Positions 35,701-50,566 of a stretch of 64,000 bases of DNA are shown here, piece after piece. Under the pieces are notes generated by a model that worked only from the letters and a program-made list of their open reading frames with translations, did no database searches and was not told the DNA's origin. Origin of the DNA: Lingula anatina (lineage: Eukaryota; Brachiopoda; Lingulata; Lingulida; Lingulidae); assembly GCF_001039355.2 (NCBI RefSeq), contig NW_019774859.1, positions 369,797 to 433,796 on the forward strand. The letters are read 5' to 3'. Within the stretch, counting starts at the first letter, position 1, and each line of letters begins with the position of its first letter. The translations under genes were made by a program, and so were the position numbers.

Positions 35701-38700
35701 TCGTATTTACATTTGATGCTCACGTATTCGTCCACCATATTGTTGCTCATGTCTTCAAGGATATGTCCTGTAGCATCCGGGTACTGTGAGGAAGTGGCGT
35801 CACGATAACAGTATCCAGGCGCAGTTGCTTGAACCTGATTTTAAAAAATCACAGCATCCGAATTGAATGATCAATATATAAAATTTTACTCTTTTTACTC
35901 ATTAACATTTATCAGTTATTCGAGGTGAATACAGATAAGTGAACGGTCAAAGAAGGTATATAAACATATAAATCAGACGATGTGGTATACCACGTGATAC
36001 TTACAGGTGCCCGGATGACGCCCTTGGGATGTGCTTTTATGCTGACTTGCACATATGCTTGGCCCAACTCCACATGACGGAAGAAAGCCTTTGATAAATC
36101 TTCGATTTTGCCCGATACCTGCGAAGAAGATTGATTTTTGTTTATAAAAGATACCTTTTTAAAAATTTTAAATGATTTATTTTCAGGCAACACACGAATA
36201 CACAGTTCGGTTATGTACATGCTTGAGGTTATGTACAACTTTTGATGTAAAACGGTAGATTGTAAGACGGGGCGGGACTCACCTTAGAACCTGTAAAGCC
36301 TCTTATCTTCTTCTCATACGTCTTGCCGTTCACCACGTCTCCAACTTCCGCCACGAACGTGCCGTCATCTTCACGACTCAAACCGGAAACTACGATCTCG
36401 AAGTTCAGTGCGCAGGCGCGGTCGAAAGCGACCCAGGCGTGGCCCGCTGTCCCCGCTGCTAGGGGTGGGCTGAGGTTTGAACCTGACATCACGAATGGGT
36501 GACCTAAAGGGGCAATAAAGAAAAGTTATAACTATTTTTATTAAGTTTTCTTATAATTGTTAACATTATAGTTTCCCATACACCTTTAAAACAGATACCA
36601 TTTTCTTTTCATAATAAGAGCGATTTAAACATCTCCAAACAATATTTATAATTATCCTTCAATCCGCTGTTATCATAAAGACGGAAATGAACATATCATT
36701 TTTATCTTGTCCTCGTATAATTTCACATTTTAACCGCATCCGTTATCATGCTACAAGCAAAACCAGTAACATGGTTTTCAGGCAGCACCCGGTCTTACCT
36801 GTATGCCTGTTAAAGCGGTCATCATACAGAAGCTGAGTGACGCGTCCTCTTAGAGCGCTGTCCTGATTTTTTGCAGTCTGTACATCTATGAAAAGCTGTT
36901 CTCGTAAAAGCATGTAAATCTCGCGAGAGTTGGGTTTTCCGAACGTCCCGTTTGCCTAGAATAAAAGCATATAAACTCAAAGACATAATGTATATTTCTC
37001 AAAACTCACGTCTTCCAAACAAGAACATGTGATGAGTTCATAAGGAATAAGAAGATAGCCGATACTGTGTTATAAAATACGTTAAATATACAACAACACA
37101 CAGGATTAAGCCTTCGGAATTCCTTTCTCTAGTATACTTTACTATAACAAACCCTTGGTTTTCAGCTTGTGTTTGGTAATTATCACATATGACCCGTGTG
37201 TTTCGTTTAAAAGAATTAAAGTAAAAATAGAAATTTAATTTACCCAGCCATCAAAAGATCCTTTGTCAGCTTTGAAATCTTTGATCATCTTAGTTACTCT
37301 CTTCCTGCGGCCTTTCCTGTTCGGAGCGCCCTCCATGGTCATGCCGGTAACCTTGCTGTCTAAACCGAGCAGACGAACCTGAAAATTAACCACAAATTAT
37401 GATTGCCGCGCTCTTGTGAAATATTGGTCTAAGACTAACTATACCCGCCGAACTGGGTTTGGCATCACAAAATAAATTTCTTCTGATAACTGATTTTTAT
37501 TTCCAGGCTGTCTTCTTTGATTCAAGATAAATCAAAAAGAGGCTTAGTTCAAAGGTATTGCTTATGTTTCTGGTTTTTCTTCCTTAATAAGGTGGACTGA
37601 TATGCACTCATATTTTAAGGTTCCAAAATCTTGATCTTAAACTTTAGAGAGGCTTTTTGTGCAACCGTAACTACGTACTGATTTGTGCGCAGTTATTGAT
37701 GATCTGAATGTCAAAATTTCCAACCAGGATGGCCGAGTGGTTAAGGCGTTGGACTTAAGATCCAATGGACGAATGTCCGCGTGGGTTCGAACCCCACTCC
37801 TGGTAGCCTTCATTTTTGGTGCATGACGCGATCTCATTATCACGAGTTACATTATTGGCGAATAATAAATTCAAACAAGATGCCTATTTAATCAGAAAAC
37901 ACTGCTTCAAACATGATTCTATCAAGAGTACGTTATCCCTGAAACCAATTTATGAAGGCATTTGTTTTATTATCTTACCTTGTAGTGAATTCGGCCATCG
38001 TGTCCTATGGTGATGATAGCAGATCCCGCGGCAGCTGTGCGAGATTTCTCGAGACTTTCCCTGCCTGACAGCACCCCTTGGAACTCTGAAGTAAATTTTA
38101 TAAATATTCTGTTAACCTCAAATATTTAGAATTAATTCAATTGACACCAGATCAGTAGACAGCTATTGCTGAATACATTCATTGGCAAAATATGAAATTC
38201 ACGGTGAAGTTATTGAGGGTGTGTACATATTAAGGTATTGAAAAACGCCAGACCTTTTAATATTTATGCCGCATTACATTGAATAAACCTCAACATACAA
38301 TAATGCGTGAACCGCAAACTTAATACAGGTATTCTTTTTAACAAGATTCTCCAAAACCAGCATAAAAACACTGTCTACTCACCGTTACACGTTAACTTAG
38401 GTGTTAGGTCCCCCTTGACCTCTCGGCCATTATCACTGACCACGACCATGGTCAGTTTCCCTCTGGCCAGCTGTCGGGACTCCTGCGTGGTCAAAGATGA
38501 CCAGACCTCTATCAGTTCGGTGGACTGAAAGAGTATTTGGAAATACATTAGGGACTTAATATCCCATTAGTCGGCGTATTGCCAATTTATCGTTGGTCAA
38601 GTAGACTCAATTTTGGGCTAGAAGTAATGCCTAAAACTTGTAAGCTCAAACCTATATGGACGGTCGAAATTGGATATCGACAAAATGTTCTAAACTTAGT

Positions 38701-41700
38701 TGTAATACCATCCGCGTATTGTACGTATTAACGAAGTTTTGTAACTTCTGCCCCGACTCTGATGTAAACATTGACAAGACTCACCCCAGACGATGCTCTA
38801 ACTTTCAGATTCTTCACTGGTTTGCCGTCTTTCAGAAAAGTTATGGTTGTGCTTTCTGAAACAAATATATATCAGCCTGATTAATTAAGTAAAGACAAAA
38901 AAAAAACCATTCGCGATGCCTCCTCAAGAACATATTAGTAGTGATTAATGATAACTGCCCGAGTCAGTCTGTAGGTGTATGAACAAAAAACACAGCTACC
39001 AGGAGTGGGGTTCGAACCCACGCGGACATTTGTCCATTGGATCTTAAGTCCAACGCCTTAACCACTCGGCCATCCTGGTTCGATTACTAACGTAAGACAC
39101 GTGCGCGATTCGGCAAAACAGCACAAATTTAGTTTTTTCGTATGTAATCATTGACGTGGGATCATGAGAGCTGGATGGGGGAGGGATTTTTCTGAATGCG
39201 AACTCCCATCCATTTAAATTATGGACAAAATGCAGGTAAAAAGGGGTTCAAATTACTGTCGGCGAGACAGAAAAACATGATTGTGAATTTCAGCGACAAA
39301 ATAAAAATGTTACTGATATTTGTGATTTTTAATTAAAATCATACGTCGAGTAAAGTATTTGCCAGCAGCCCCAATAAAACACGGCTTGTTGATAGAGTTC
39401 TTTACCTCCTTCGGCTAGAAGCCCGTCAGACATGACAACAAAGCTGAGGTCATCCCCTGAGCGTCCAAGTGTCATCATGGCCGCTGCACCACTTCCGTCT
39501 GGAACTTCTGGTTCCAGAAGACCACTGAATGTTTCTGTAAAAAAAAATAATAAAATAAAATAAAACAAATAAATAAATAAAAACAATAATTGCATGGGAT
39601 TGTCTATGTTTACTGGACAAGGACGCAACTATAACTATTTCATTAAAAATGGTCTTATTCTGAAGCCGAAACTATATGCTTTGTTTATTCTTCATTAGAC
39701 GAAGTAGATTTAGTATCGCGACACTAAAAAGACCTTACCTTCTTCCAAAGCTTTGTGAGTTATAACTCGGCCAGATATTTCGCCATTTGGGAATCTGTCT
39801 GTAGCCAGTGTGACAAAAAGGTTTCTGTTCTCCAGGAACTTCTGGTAAATTCCCGGCATATTAACCCACACCCCGCATACCTAGAAGTAAACGAGAACAA
39901 ATGATTTTCTCCAGAAACTCTGAATATGGAATTAATGATCAAATCATCATTACATATTATATATGCTTTGCGTGTAAGGTAAAATTGTTTCCTGAAGTTC
40001 AGTTATATTTAAAATGGCCATACGCGTCATGAATAATGCTGTTGTTTACTTCATGCGCGCGTTATACACAGTCACAGTATTACGCGCGCATGAAGTACCA
40101 CCGATATTGTGGAAGTCAATGGAATAACTGATTCTTACTCTGTTCTTGAACTGTTCTGTTTTCACCACTGGCACTTGGTAATAGGTCTCTCCTCTCTCGT
40201 CCGTAAATCTGATATATGTCGGAGATCCCAACCTGAAGATATAATGTATCTATCTATTTAAGGATTGGCATACATACACTTTATTTTTTTCAATAAAAAG
40301 TTAAAGAAAAACGCTTCTGATATGAAATAGAAATATTGGAATATTTTGGAATTTTTGGCTACAATAGTGTACAAAAGTGTAATATGAAATAGCATTCAGC
40401 GGTAGCTGGGTGTGCTCATTATCTAATTGTGATAGTTGAGACACCACCAACACAAACACAATCGCAATCACAACCCCACAACTTACCGTCTGCTATAATG
40501 TACGGAGTAATGGAAAGAGCCCTCAGTAAGTGTGAAGTAGCCTCTGGCCACGCCCCTGGTGGCCACAGCCTCGGGTACGCCCTTGCCGGTCAGCAAACTG
40601 GTGAACACTAAAATGATGAAAATCATTTAAGCAAATGCTATTCAGTCCATAAAATTACACCAAAAATTTCAGAGCGAGGCTTACTGGCGGCGTGCTCTCC
40701 TTCAAATGCTGAATGAGTTGACTGACAGGTTTTTAATGGAGATATCAACGGTGCTTTAGGACGACGTGACTGCTTTAAATATATTCAAGCTCACGACGAC
40801 GTATTTGCGTGATGACAAATGCCGGGGTAGATTTGTGAGACTCAGTTAAAAGCATGCAATGAGCATTTGACCTATATCCAACCGAAATACGTTTTACTGA
40901 AAAATTTGGACGTTTCTCTTTGTCATTATAGTATAAACAATCCCAAACCGTTGAAAAAATTACGCTTCGAAAAATATTTTTTATGTTTAAATTACTATTT
41001 TTTCCGTTAGGAGAAAAATTACCCGGTCTCTTCCTCAATTAGGAGAGTGACTCAAACATTGAAAAAACTCAAAAACATGTATATGGCTATTCATCATGTA
41101 AACGGTTTTGGTAAGTCTTGGACATTGAAAGAAAGTGCAGAAATTTTCGGTTAATATTTTTCTACAACAAAGGTTTGGCGCTCAATGTGGGACATTTTCA
41201 AAAGCATCCACCGCGATTCCGTAATTCTGTGAAAGGAGAAACCGAGATGCAAGGCAGGCTGCCAAATGGCGTGCTTCAGGTACAAGTGTAGCGAAAAGCT
41301 GAGTTTCATAGTGGAATGTTCTCCCCATTGTTTTGGAAATATGCCATATGGCCCTACATTCAAAATCACAGAGAAAATGTAAACACAAGTATAAATGCTA
41401 CACGACATCTTAAACCGCATATTGTAGGCTAAATTTATCCCTGTTTCTTTTTGGATCAAAGGAGTCCCAAATTCTGCCTACCTTGTATGTGTGAGTTTTC
41501 TCCGAATCTGGTGTCACTGACGGCTTTGTCTTCTGTGCTCCACGTGGTGACACCTTTTGCTGTAAAAAAAAAATAAATTTTTTGTTATAATTCCCTGATT
41601 AAGAAACATATTTTGTTAAGTATATATCCTATCTTTCTGTGAATCTCTGGAAAAAAAATATTAATAAAACCTTAATTGGTGTTGTAAAGGGAAAGAGGGG

Positions 41701-44309
41701 AAGACAAAACTAGAAACATAAAAAGTAATAAATAAAGTAAATTAATAATCTGTTAATGACGCGGACACGACACATACTGGCAACCACAAACGTCATCACA
41801 GTCGCAAATCCCGCGAGGCTGTTTGCCAGGGCAACGACGTTGCCATAGCGACTACGTCCTCCTCTTGTCGCCGTCATCTGATGTGAGAAGGTGATGGGTC
41901 TCATACCTCCAGCAACTCCCTACAGCACTCTCCGTCAAAATATGTGTCAAACGACCCCGAGTCCTTCCTATACTCAGTATGTTACGAAACCGAGGATATC
42001 CTCAAAATCCTAATTTTTTTTTTGCCTTTGGCAACGAATTCAAGACACCATCAAAAGAGACGTAATATTTATCCTTTCGTCTGCGCTGTTGAACCCAGGT
42101 GTCAAATAATTCGAAAATCACATTTTAAAGCGACAAACAAGACGCTGATTGTGACACACGTCTAGGCGGGGCCACGACTGTCATTCGGTTCGCGGGCCGC
42201 ATTGACGGGGCGCTCTCTTCTTCCCGGTCCCGTGTGTTTCACTAAGTAGATGTCAGTGGGTCTCGGTGATCACGTAACTCGTCAACTCCCCCTTCGGGTC
42301 GTATGGTTAATAGATCTTAATGGTAAGCACGTTCCAACGGGCGCCGCGCGTCTTGTCCTACAGTGGGAGTGTGGGACAACATAACTTTGGTGACTTAACA
42401 CTCCTTCTCACGACTACCATTCCATTTTCTTCGCACGCTGCTTTGGGAGGAAGTGTACGGACTCCATTCAGTAAAATACTCAAACGCGGCCAGATGTATT
42501 AGTCGTTGTCATGGATAAGTAGTTCAAACGCATGGCTTGTTGTGTCTCTCTGGTAGTTAAGGTGCTGTTTTCTGGTGTCCGTGAAAATGAGGTTGCGCTT
42601 CCCCTGCATGACTTCAGCAAGAACAGACAGTGAGCAATGCGTCGATGTTTAATAAATAATCACGCTGTTTTCACCCCGTGGACTTTTAACATAAAAAACA
42701 ACTCTCTAAGAATACGTGATCGTAAAAAATAACCCCTGACTTGAGTAGAAACTATAATAAACTCGCTCGAACTTTCCCAAGTATCTTTGTGCGTTGTTTT
42801 ACAATTCAAATTCTCATTCGACGACGCCGAGCAAGAATGACAAAAATGTTCTGAGGAGGACGATTTCCGCTTGCACGAACTTGCCGTGTTTTACTTATAT
42901 TTCAACTCCACTGAAAGCACTTCGCCTGTTCAAAGTAGATAAAAAATTGCTTCGTTTAAAGTTGAACCTCGATAGTTAAAAGATGTCGTTGAGTAGTCTA
43001 GTTCGGCGTTGCTAAAACACCCTCATTCGTCTTCCGTCAACGGAGGTCGTTAAGCTGATGTTGTCGATGACGTATCTTAGTTGCTTTATTTGTTCACGTT
43101 TATCATGTGACATAAATTACATCAAAAGACTTTAATGATCTTCGATATATTTCGCGAGACAAAAATTAGGCAATTTATAAAAAGTTTTTATTAATTTTTT
43201 TTATTCGTGGGCAATGGTAATTCTAAGGAATATGTCGGGTAATCTTATAAATTTATTAAAGATGGCTCAATTCGCTGCTTTTATTTAATTCTATTTACAT
43301 GCAACCATCGCCAGCAAAAATTGAGATTTCGTCGGCAAAGAATTGCACTTTAGCGTTTGAGACGCACTGCTCGAGTCCTAAATATAACAAGACGCCATTA
43401 ATCTCAATCTAATCATTCTTTTCCAAGACGTAGTAACCTTTCTTTGATCTCAACTCAGTAGTTTCAACAAGATTTTTTCCATTTCTGTAAAACCCTGCCC
43501 TTTCGACAAATAGTTTATAATTATTCGAAAGTCTTGGGAGAGGTGACGAAAACAAATGCATAAAAAAAGAAAATACCAATCACTCCGGGAATTTTTCCAC
43601 TTCAAAAGTGAAAAAAAAAGAAAGACAGAAACAGGCAAACAAATTTCCTAAAGCGATGTCATATGTGACCCTTACAAACGACTTTTCTAAGGGAGAGCAT
43701 TGTAAATGGACAGTGAACGCGTTTTATATAAAAATATTTCCAATAATACTTTTTCGGTTATATGTGAAGAAGAGGCTGCGTTCCTCGAACTTTCCTTAAA
43801 GATTTTTTCATTTTATTCATTCCGTTTGCAATAAGACGCGGCAGACGTCCCATCAACATGTTTACAAAAGCATGCGTACATGGCCAAATCCTGCTTCCCC
43901 GCGGGAGATAATTTCCCTTACTGCATTACGTGTATTTTCCGATCAAAGAAATGAGGGTGGTAGCGCCATGATAGGCTTGTCTTGACGCATGTTTTTCCCC
44001 TTGTTTTCACAATGTTCTTTGTTGTAGCGTAAAGGCGGCTGCATTGTGTCTTGTGTTTCTTTATTCTACACATGGCGTGATTTCCAGGGACAGAGAATGC
44101 AGCAGACGACACCCAAACGTGCCCCTGTCGTCTGGGTAGAAACCACAACTGTCGTCTGCTCAGAAACACCATCACAAAACTCCGGGTCGGGGACCATTTT
44201 GTCGTACTTCAAAGCTTTCTCGCAAACGACACGAATCAATGGTGTTCAAGTCCTGCGTGTGCGGCATGTGTCTTATATCTTCAACATTTGCCTCCCAGAC
44301 CGCTGTTCG

Positions 44310-44362
<53 letters not shown>

Positions 44363-44712
44363 GAGAAGAGAAGGGGGGGGGTCGTCGAGAAAGAATTAAG
44401 TAGAGAGACAAAGGGAAAACACATTAAACTATTACACAAAGCGAAATTAATCCATTTCATAATGTCAACTGACATACTTGAGCACCAACTTGTGCGACAT
44501 CTCAGCCATCTAACAAGAATATAATTTCTTTTACGACTTCGAGGAAGAAGCCGACATTTCATATACGGTTCACTCAGATCCAATGGCTGATAGGCTATTT
44601 CGTTTAATATCATTGACCGTTTAGAATCACATCCCATGAATAAAATAAGTTAAGCAATTAGAGTGTCACATAGATAATGTGAGTCATCAGTTAGTTCTAT
44701 TCTGGGGCAAAC

Positions 44713-44748
<36 letters not shown>

Positions 44749-47700
44749 AAACTGTAGGGATGGGGGAGGGAGAAAGGGTGTCTCTTTACTTACGGTCATT
44801 TCTGCAGACTTTACAACAGCTCTTTGGCGGAAGCCATTGGTCACTGCAGGTCAGCTTCGGACACTTGTTCTTGATGTTGTTGCAATGGACTCGGCCTTTT
44901 CGTTGCAAAACCCCCTTTTTCATTACCTGAAACAACGATAATTTCCGACATATTTAGCACAAAGATGATTTCCAACATATTTAGGAAATTAAAAAAACAA
45001 CTATGAGAGTTTTATTTTTCTGGAATACAATATGATTAAAATACAGATATTCGTAAGCTAAATAGCGGCTTTTGCTTCACAGTAGCATTAACCAATTTAA
45101 CCAAACAAAAAATCTCACTGATTTGTGTACATTAGTTGCCGCATAATTATTATACTATATAACATGAGTTCTATGCCACTAATTTTGTTTCATGAGTGAA
45201 ATGATGATGTTAATAATGTTAATCATCATCATAGTAATAAGAAGAACAAGAACAAGAAGAACAGTAATAAAAACAATAATAATCACTGCAAAGGTGTTTT
45301 ACCTTACACCCCCATCCCACTTGCAATACAACTTTCGATACTGCGGTGTACAGTTTAATCTGTTATTTAATATTCATATTTATTGATAACATTCATCACT
45401 TTATGTAATTATTTTAGATTAATCCTTATCTAGGTCTTTCACCTGCCATTTTAAGGTATTCAACGCAAGAACTTGACGTCTTAATAAAAGAGCAGTCAGC
45501 GTCCGACGTGAGAAAGGCCCGAGCAAGGAGGAAATCCTTAGCATTCACCTCCGAACACGCGCAGGCAGGATGCGGCTTTTATTGTCCTTCGATTGATTGA
45601 TAAATAAATGTGAAATTAATGACCTCGAAAAACAATCTCGCAGCTTAAAGGGCGTTGTCGTCCGCCCCGTTGAAAGGGGCTTAGAGGCATTTTCCTGAAC
45701 GATTATTACCACCTATGAAGTTAAGCCCTATCTCATAAATTCCGTTCTTTTCAGCGACGCTTCGTTCACCCCATGTTGCTGTCAACTAGTATTTAACTTA
45801 GGCTTAACACTTTGCTCGTTCATTGCGTCCGCTACGTGACTTTCCAATAGGTTTGGTCACTAGCTACTGTAACAACAAGCCCTACCGCTTTTATAAAGAA
45901 GATAAGGGGAAACGCAATTTACGCCCTCGCTCGCTCTCTTTGCCATTCACGAAATACTGTCGTCTGCCGCACGTGCCAATAAATGTCGTCTGCTTGACTA
46001 TGACGTCATGCGAGAGAGCACAAGATTCGTACCAAAGGTTGGAGATAATTATTGTAAAACAATGCGATTATTGTGTAACAATAAAAGCAGCCGCATCCCT
46101 CGGCAACAAGATCTTGTAAATATTTTCATAACATCATGGCTTATAGCAACAAATTAATAAAATAGGTTCTTGGAAAAAAAACTTGATTTCCTCTGATAAG
46201 ATTGAAACAACGTTATTTCAAGTCAACTCCTGCAGAGACCCCATATCTAATCAGGCAGAAGCTTTATTTCTTAGAAACGATTAACTTGAATTACTGCTTT
46301 CGACGCAGAGAAATAACATATCAAAATCGTTTTTAAAGTTGTCTATTTACTACAAATAAAACTCTTGTTTAAACCGTGGATCTCTAACGCTTAATGTCTG
46401 ATATTAAATCAAAACTCCATGCCCCCCACCCTTAATCGAAATGTGAAACGCGGCAAAAGGGGTGTTAATTCTGGCCTCGTCTCTTCAACGCGTTCCCTTC
46501 ATATTTCAGCTAACATTTATGAGGCCTTGAGATAGGCTAACTTGTCTAAGCGCTGTGATGGCCGCTTATTTGCCATAACTCATACACCGGCGTTCTTAAT
46601 TTAACAGTCATAAAGAACACAGGCTACTCAAACGATGAATCCAAAACGGTTTATTCTAATTTGAGTTTCACGAGGTTGCACCCGTATCCGTTTCGTCTAA
46701 CCTGGTTCTCAAGCTGAATACAGGAAGGAGAGTTTTACACTGTACCCGCCCATTATAACTCTGGGGAGAGCTATCTTTAATACTACAGATATAGAGAGGC
46801 ATTTTTTGCTCTTTTTAATAATTACACGAAAACTTTTGTGGCGAAGAGAGTCACCGGTATACTCGCCACGGAGAAAGTTAAGATTATCATGCGATAAGGT
46901 TAATAAATTATAATAACGTAATGAAAATTAACTGAAAAGAAAGATGTAATTATTAAAGGGGGGGGGGCTTGTATTTGCTCACAAATGCTGTTTATGTGTT
47001 AGTGTGTGTGGTTGGGGGGGGAGGAGGAGGGTACGGGGTACGGTATTCATCCCAGCATGACCAAGGTATTTTATTACAATCCAAGCAAATACGTCTTGAC
47101 CTTCGTCTAAAAAGATCTCAGTTAAAACGCTGCCGGATGCCACCCATGCCCGTTTTACTTTTTTTATTTCCAAACTTCACCATTCAAAATATCTGTCAGA
47201 AACTGCGCTATATTTATATGTGTCCAGACAACGGGAAAGACGTTTTGAACTGGCTGGATTTAGAAACCACTTCCGAAGGGAATACATCATCTTATTTGCG
47301 TACCTTTCATCGACGGTTTGACTCACTTTGAACGGGTGCTTAGCACTAAAACTAATTTGGCTTCTTTGATTTGTCTTAAAGTGCAACCTGAGTGCACTTT
47401 CGTCTAATAATTGAATACTACTATTATTTTTCACAAAAGTTTCAGTTTTGTTATCATTTTTCTGTTGTAACTGTTTTCTATCAGTAACCGACTAAATATG
47501 ATATATAACGTTGGAATTTGTTTTCTTTTCCCAAGTTATATAAAATATTATAACTGAGGTCGAATGAGGTAAAAAAAAAAGAAGCGAACCCCCGTGGTCT
47601 TTCACTGCACGTGCGAATCTCTAAAAACAATAACAACGTTTGCCAAAAGAAACCCAAACAAATTTTCTTCTTGCCTGCCAAAGGTAAACAAAACTAGATT

Positions 47701-50527
47701 ATTATATTTGTCTCACAATTTCGCAAGAAAAGAAGAGGAAATGTTGTTTCTGTAAATTCTTTTTTCTGTTTTTTTTAACCAAACTTATATACAAGCCAGA
47801 GGTATTGCGGATAGAACTGAACACGGAGGAGACAAGTTGTTTACTATTTGTGATTGGGCAAAATGATAAAAATACATCCAAACACTAGACTCAAACTTTT
47901 TCTAGACGTGTTATTTCTTTCGTGAGCTAACTCAAAGCATATTTGGCAGCCTTGGGAAATAATGATGTTGTCAAATCTAGAAAACACGAAAAAGAAAAAA
48001 AACAGTACCGCCCAGCGCTGAAATCTAATGGAAAAACAAATTCCAAGTCAAATAGCTCTGTATGATTCAAGGAGTACAACCAAACGCGAACTATTTAGCT
48101 CCAGTATTGGGCTGTTTCTCAGTGGACGCCAGAAAGTTAACATGAGGATATGAGGGGAAAAAACTCTCTGCAAGCCAGTGATAATCACACCCAAAGCGAT
48201 GAGAGTTCCATCTCGTATTACTCTCACTTAAACTGGACGGGCGCACTGAATGAAACCAATCAACAAGCGACCTAAGATGGCAATAACAGCTGAAGGGGAG
48301 CGTAAACTATTAAGTTGTCGTCAATCATCAGCTCTCTAATAACCGGAAAATCTATCATCAAACAAACGTCTATCTATCATCACTTACTAATAATCACGTT
48401 ATTTTCCCCTATTCCTTAATCATTCGGTTAAAGACACACTGTGAATTTCACATTCTGAAATTTGCAGAAGGGGGGGGGGGGGGGGAAGGCGGTTACAGTG
48501 AAACTGTAGTCATCTTAAAAATATGACTTTGTCTGTTCTTTTCTTTATGCGACATTTATATGAAACAATTGAACTCATATTGCAGTTACACAGTAGTTTA
48601 GATTGCATGTGATTGTAAAAACATTTATGTTCAATTTTTCATGAAATATTATTATTATTATTATTATTATTACTGAATATGCCAGAAACCTTTTCGCCAA
48701 TGAAAACAACAATATCAATGTTTTCGCTGGTTTTTCAGCGTTCTCATGTCATTACATATATATCTCACTTATTGAAATATTAAACTGAAATAAAATTTCT
48801 CTTTCCCCTTATTCTCTTCACCAGATATTAATATAAAACAGCCCTGTTTTGCGTTCATTAATACAAGACACTTCAAAGAAGTGTTCCAAAGAACAACCGC
48901 ACTTTTTGGCAGACGACAATCATCAAGCGGAACCCCAAGGGTGATGACGTCATGTGGAATCGCCGCACTCCAGTTAGTCCTGATTAAGAAAAACGCGTCC
49001 TTTGCAAACACGAAAAAATTGTACATATAACTCACAACCAAGCTCTCTCGTTCCTTATCGCGTTGAAACGATCAACACTTATTTGAAATGACGTCAGCTC
49101 TTTTCGGCGTCGAGCGCCCATCTTTCTCTCTTGCTCCCGTCGTTCTTCAGCGTCAGGGTTATCCCCCGAAATGTCAGATACATGTTACTTCACCGCGGAG
49201 AAATGGATTTTACAACTAATCTATCGCGATCGACCTTTACAGGGATACCGACATTATGTTACTATTAAGACGATGTATCTGAGAGTCGGTCCGCTCAGCG
49301 AGCGTTTCTCTCATGCCGGCTGATTACACGTGGGGCTGCCGAAAATACCCCTCATCCAATCTTGCAGCAGTGTTTTAATGTTTCGCGAAATTGCGATTCA
49401 AGATGAAGCTTGTCTTACAGGCTGAACATTTCCCGTTTCATCAAAAAAATATTTCTTGCAGAATTGCATTTCAGTATGGAGGCTGCCCTAACGCATGAGA
49501 CATTTTCCGTTCCCGTTATGTTTTCAATCTGTCTGGAAGCTTCAGATTCGAGGTCGTCTATGTTTCTCATAAAATGCTGACATAAAGATCCAATTATAAA
49601 CGCATTTGCCTAAAATATATAGCCATAACCGCGCAGACACAGAAGAGCTGACGCGATACTATAAACACGTCCCTTTTATGACAATAACTGTCCATAAAAA
49701 GGCTTGTATAATTTTAACATCGGCAAATAATTTCCCTCTTTTTAATGTACGATAATGCGTTTTTATTTGACATTCGTTGTATGCCCCACGATTTATTGGA
49801 CTAGAGCTCTCCGAATATGTTGTCATGGGCTATTAAGTTTTCATGTCAGAAGCCTTTGGTGCATTGATCCAAGATGCCGGAAGAGTACAGATAAGTATAC
49901 TGATGAATGTGCTTGTGTTTTTGCTGGTGTTCTTGTTGTTTTCCCCTAGTACCCACCCCATATTGCCCCCCCCCCCCCATCCTAACCCCACCCTGACCAT
50001 AGTGACTAAGAATAAACGATGTCATTCCATTTAAATTCAGGATACTTATGATAAAAATAATGACTTTGTAAACCTTTACTGCTGACTGTCAAGGACCGCA
50101 TTCAAACCAAGGCAATTTTAGACCGGCGATCGATCCAAACTCGCCATTAGGCATCAAAATTACCCAGGGATTCCAGTTCGTCTGAATTAACAGCTCAATC
50201 ACCAAATGACGCAAGTTTGCCTGATCTTCGGTCATGATTTTTCCCAGTTTAAACAGAACGCGTGTTACTTACCGGCGCGCACGTGCACTGTACGCAGTAC
50301 ATGGGTCCAACGGGCTCCATGCTGGGGTTCCATCTGGCCTCTATCTCATGAAATACATTGCCAAGTCGACAGCCTGAAAACGAGATTAAAAACGGAGAAT
50401 AAGAAGAGTTGTCAGTATATGCTGATTTAAAAAGATAACACCTGCAATGACGAATTATTAATACAAACGTTGTTATGAACATCCTCATTTTTGTTTTAAC
50501 TAAAATCCAAACAGGGATTATCGATAA

Positions 50528-50566
<39 letters not shown>

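Larger units (their letters stand above)
41560..44793. other. Chordin intron 3 (3.2 kb)
   Basis: No coding exon recognised. It contains a relatively GC-rich patch around 42165-42300, a (GA)n run at 44312-44359, and two GCAGACGACA words (44102 plus, 44150 minus). Enhancer content is possible but cannot be judged from this sequence alone. Confidence 0.5.

Noticed and set aside
44281-44844. Open frames on both strands in 44 kb
   Set aside because: Driven by GA/TC microsatellites; the only real exon here is chordin exon 3 (44926-44794).
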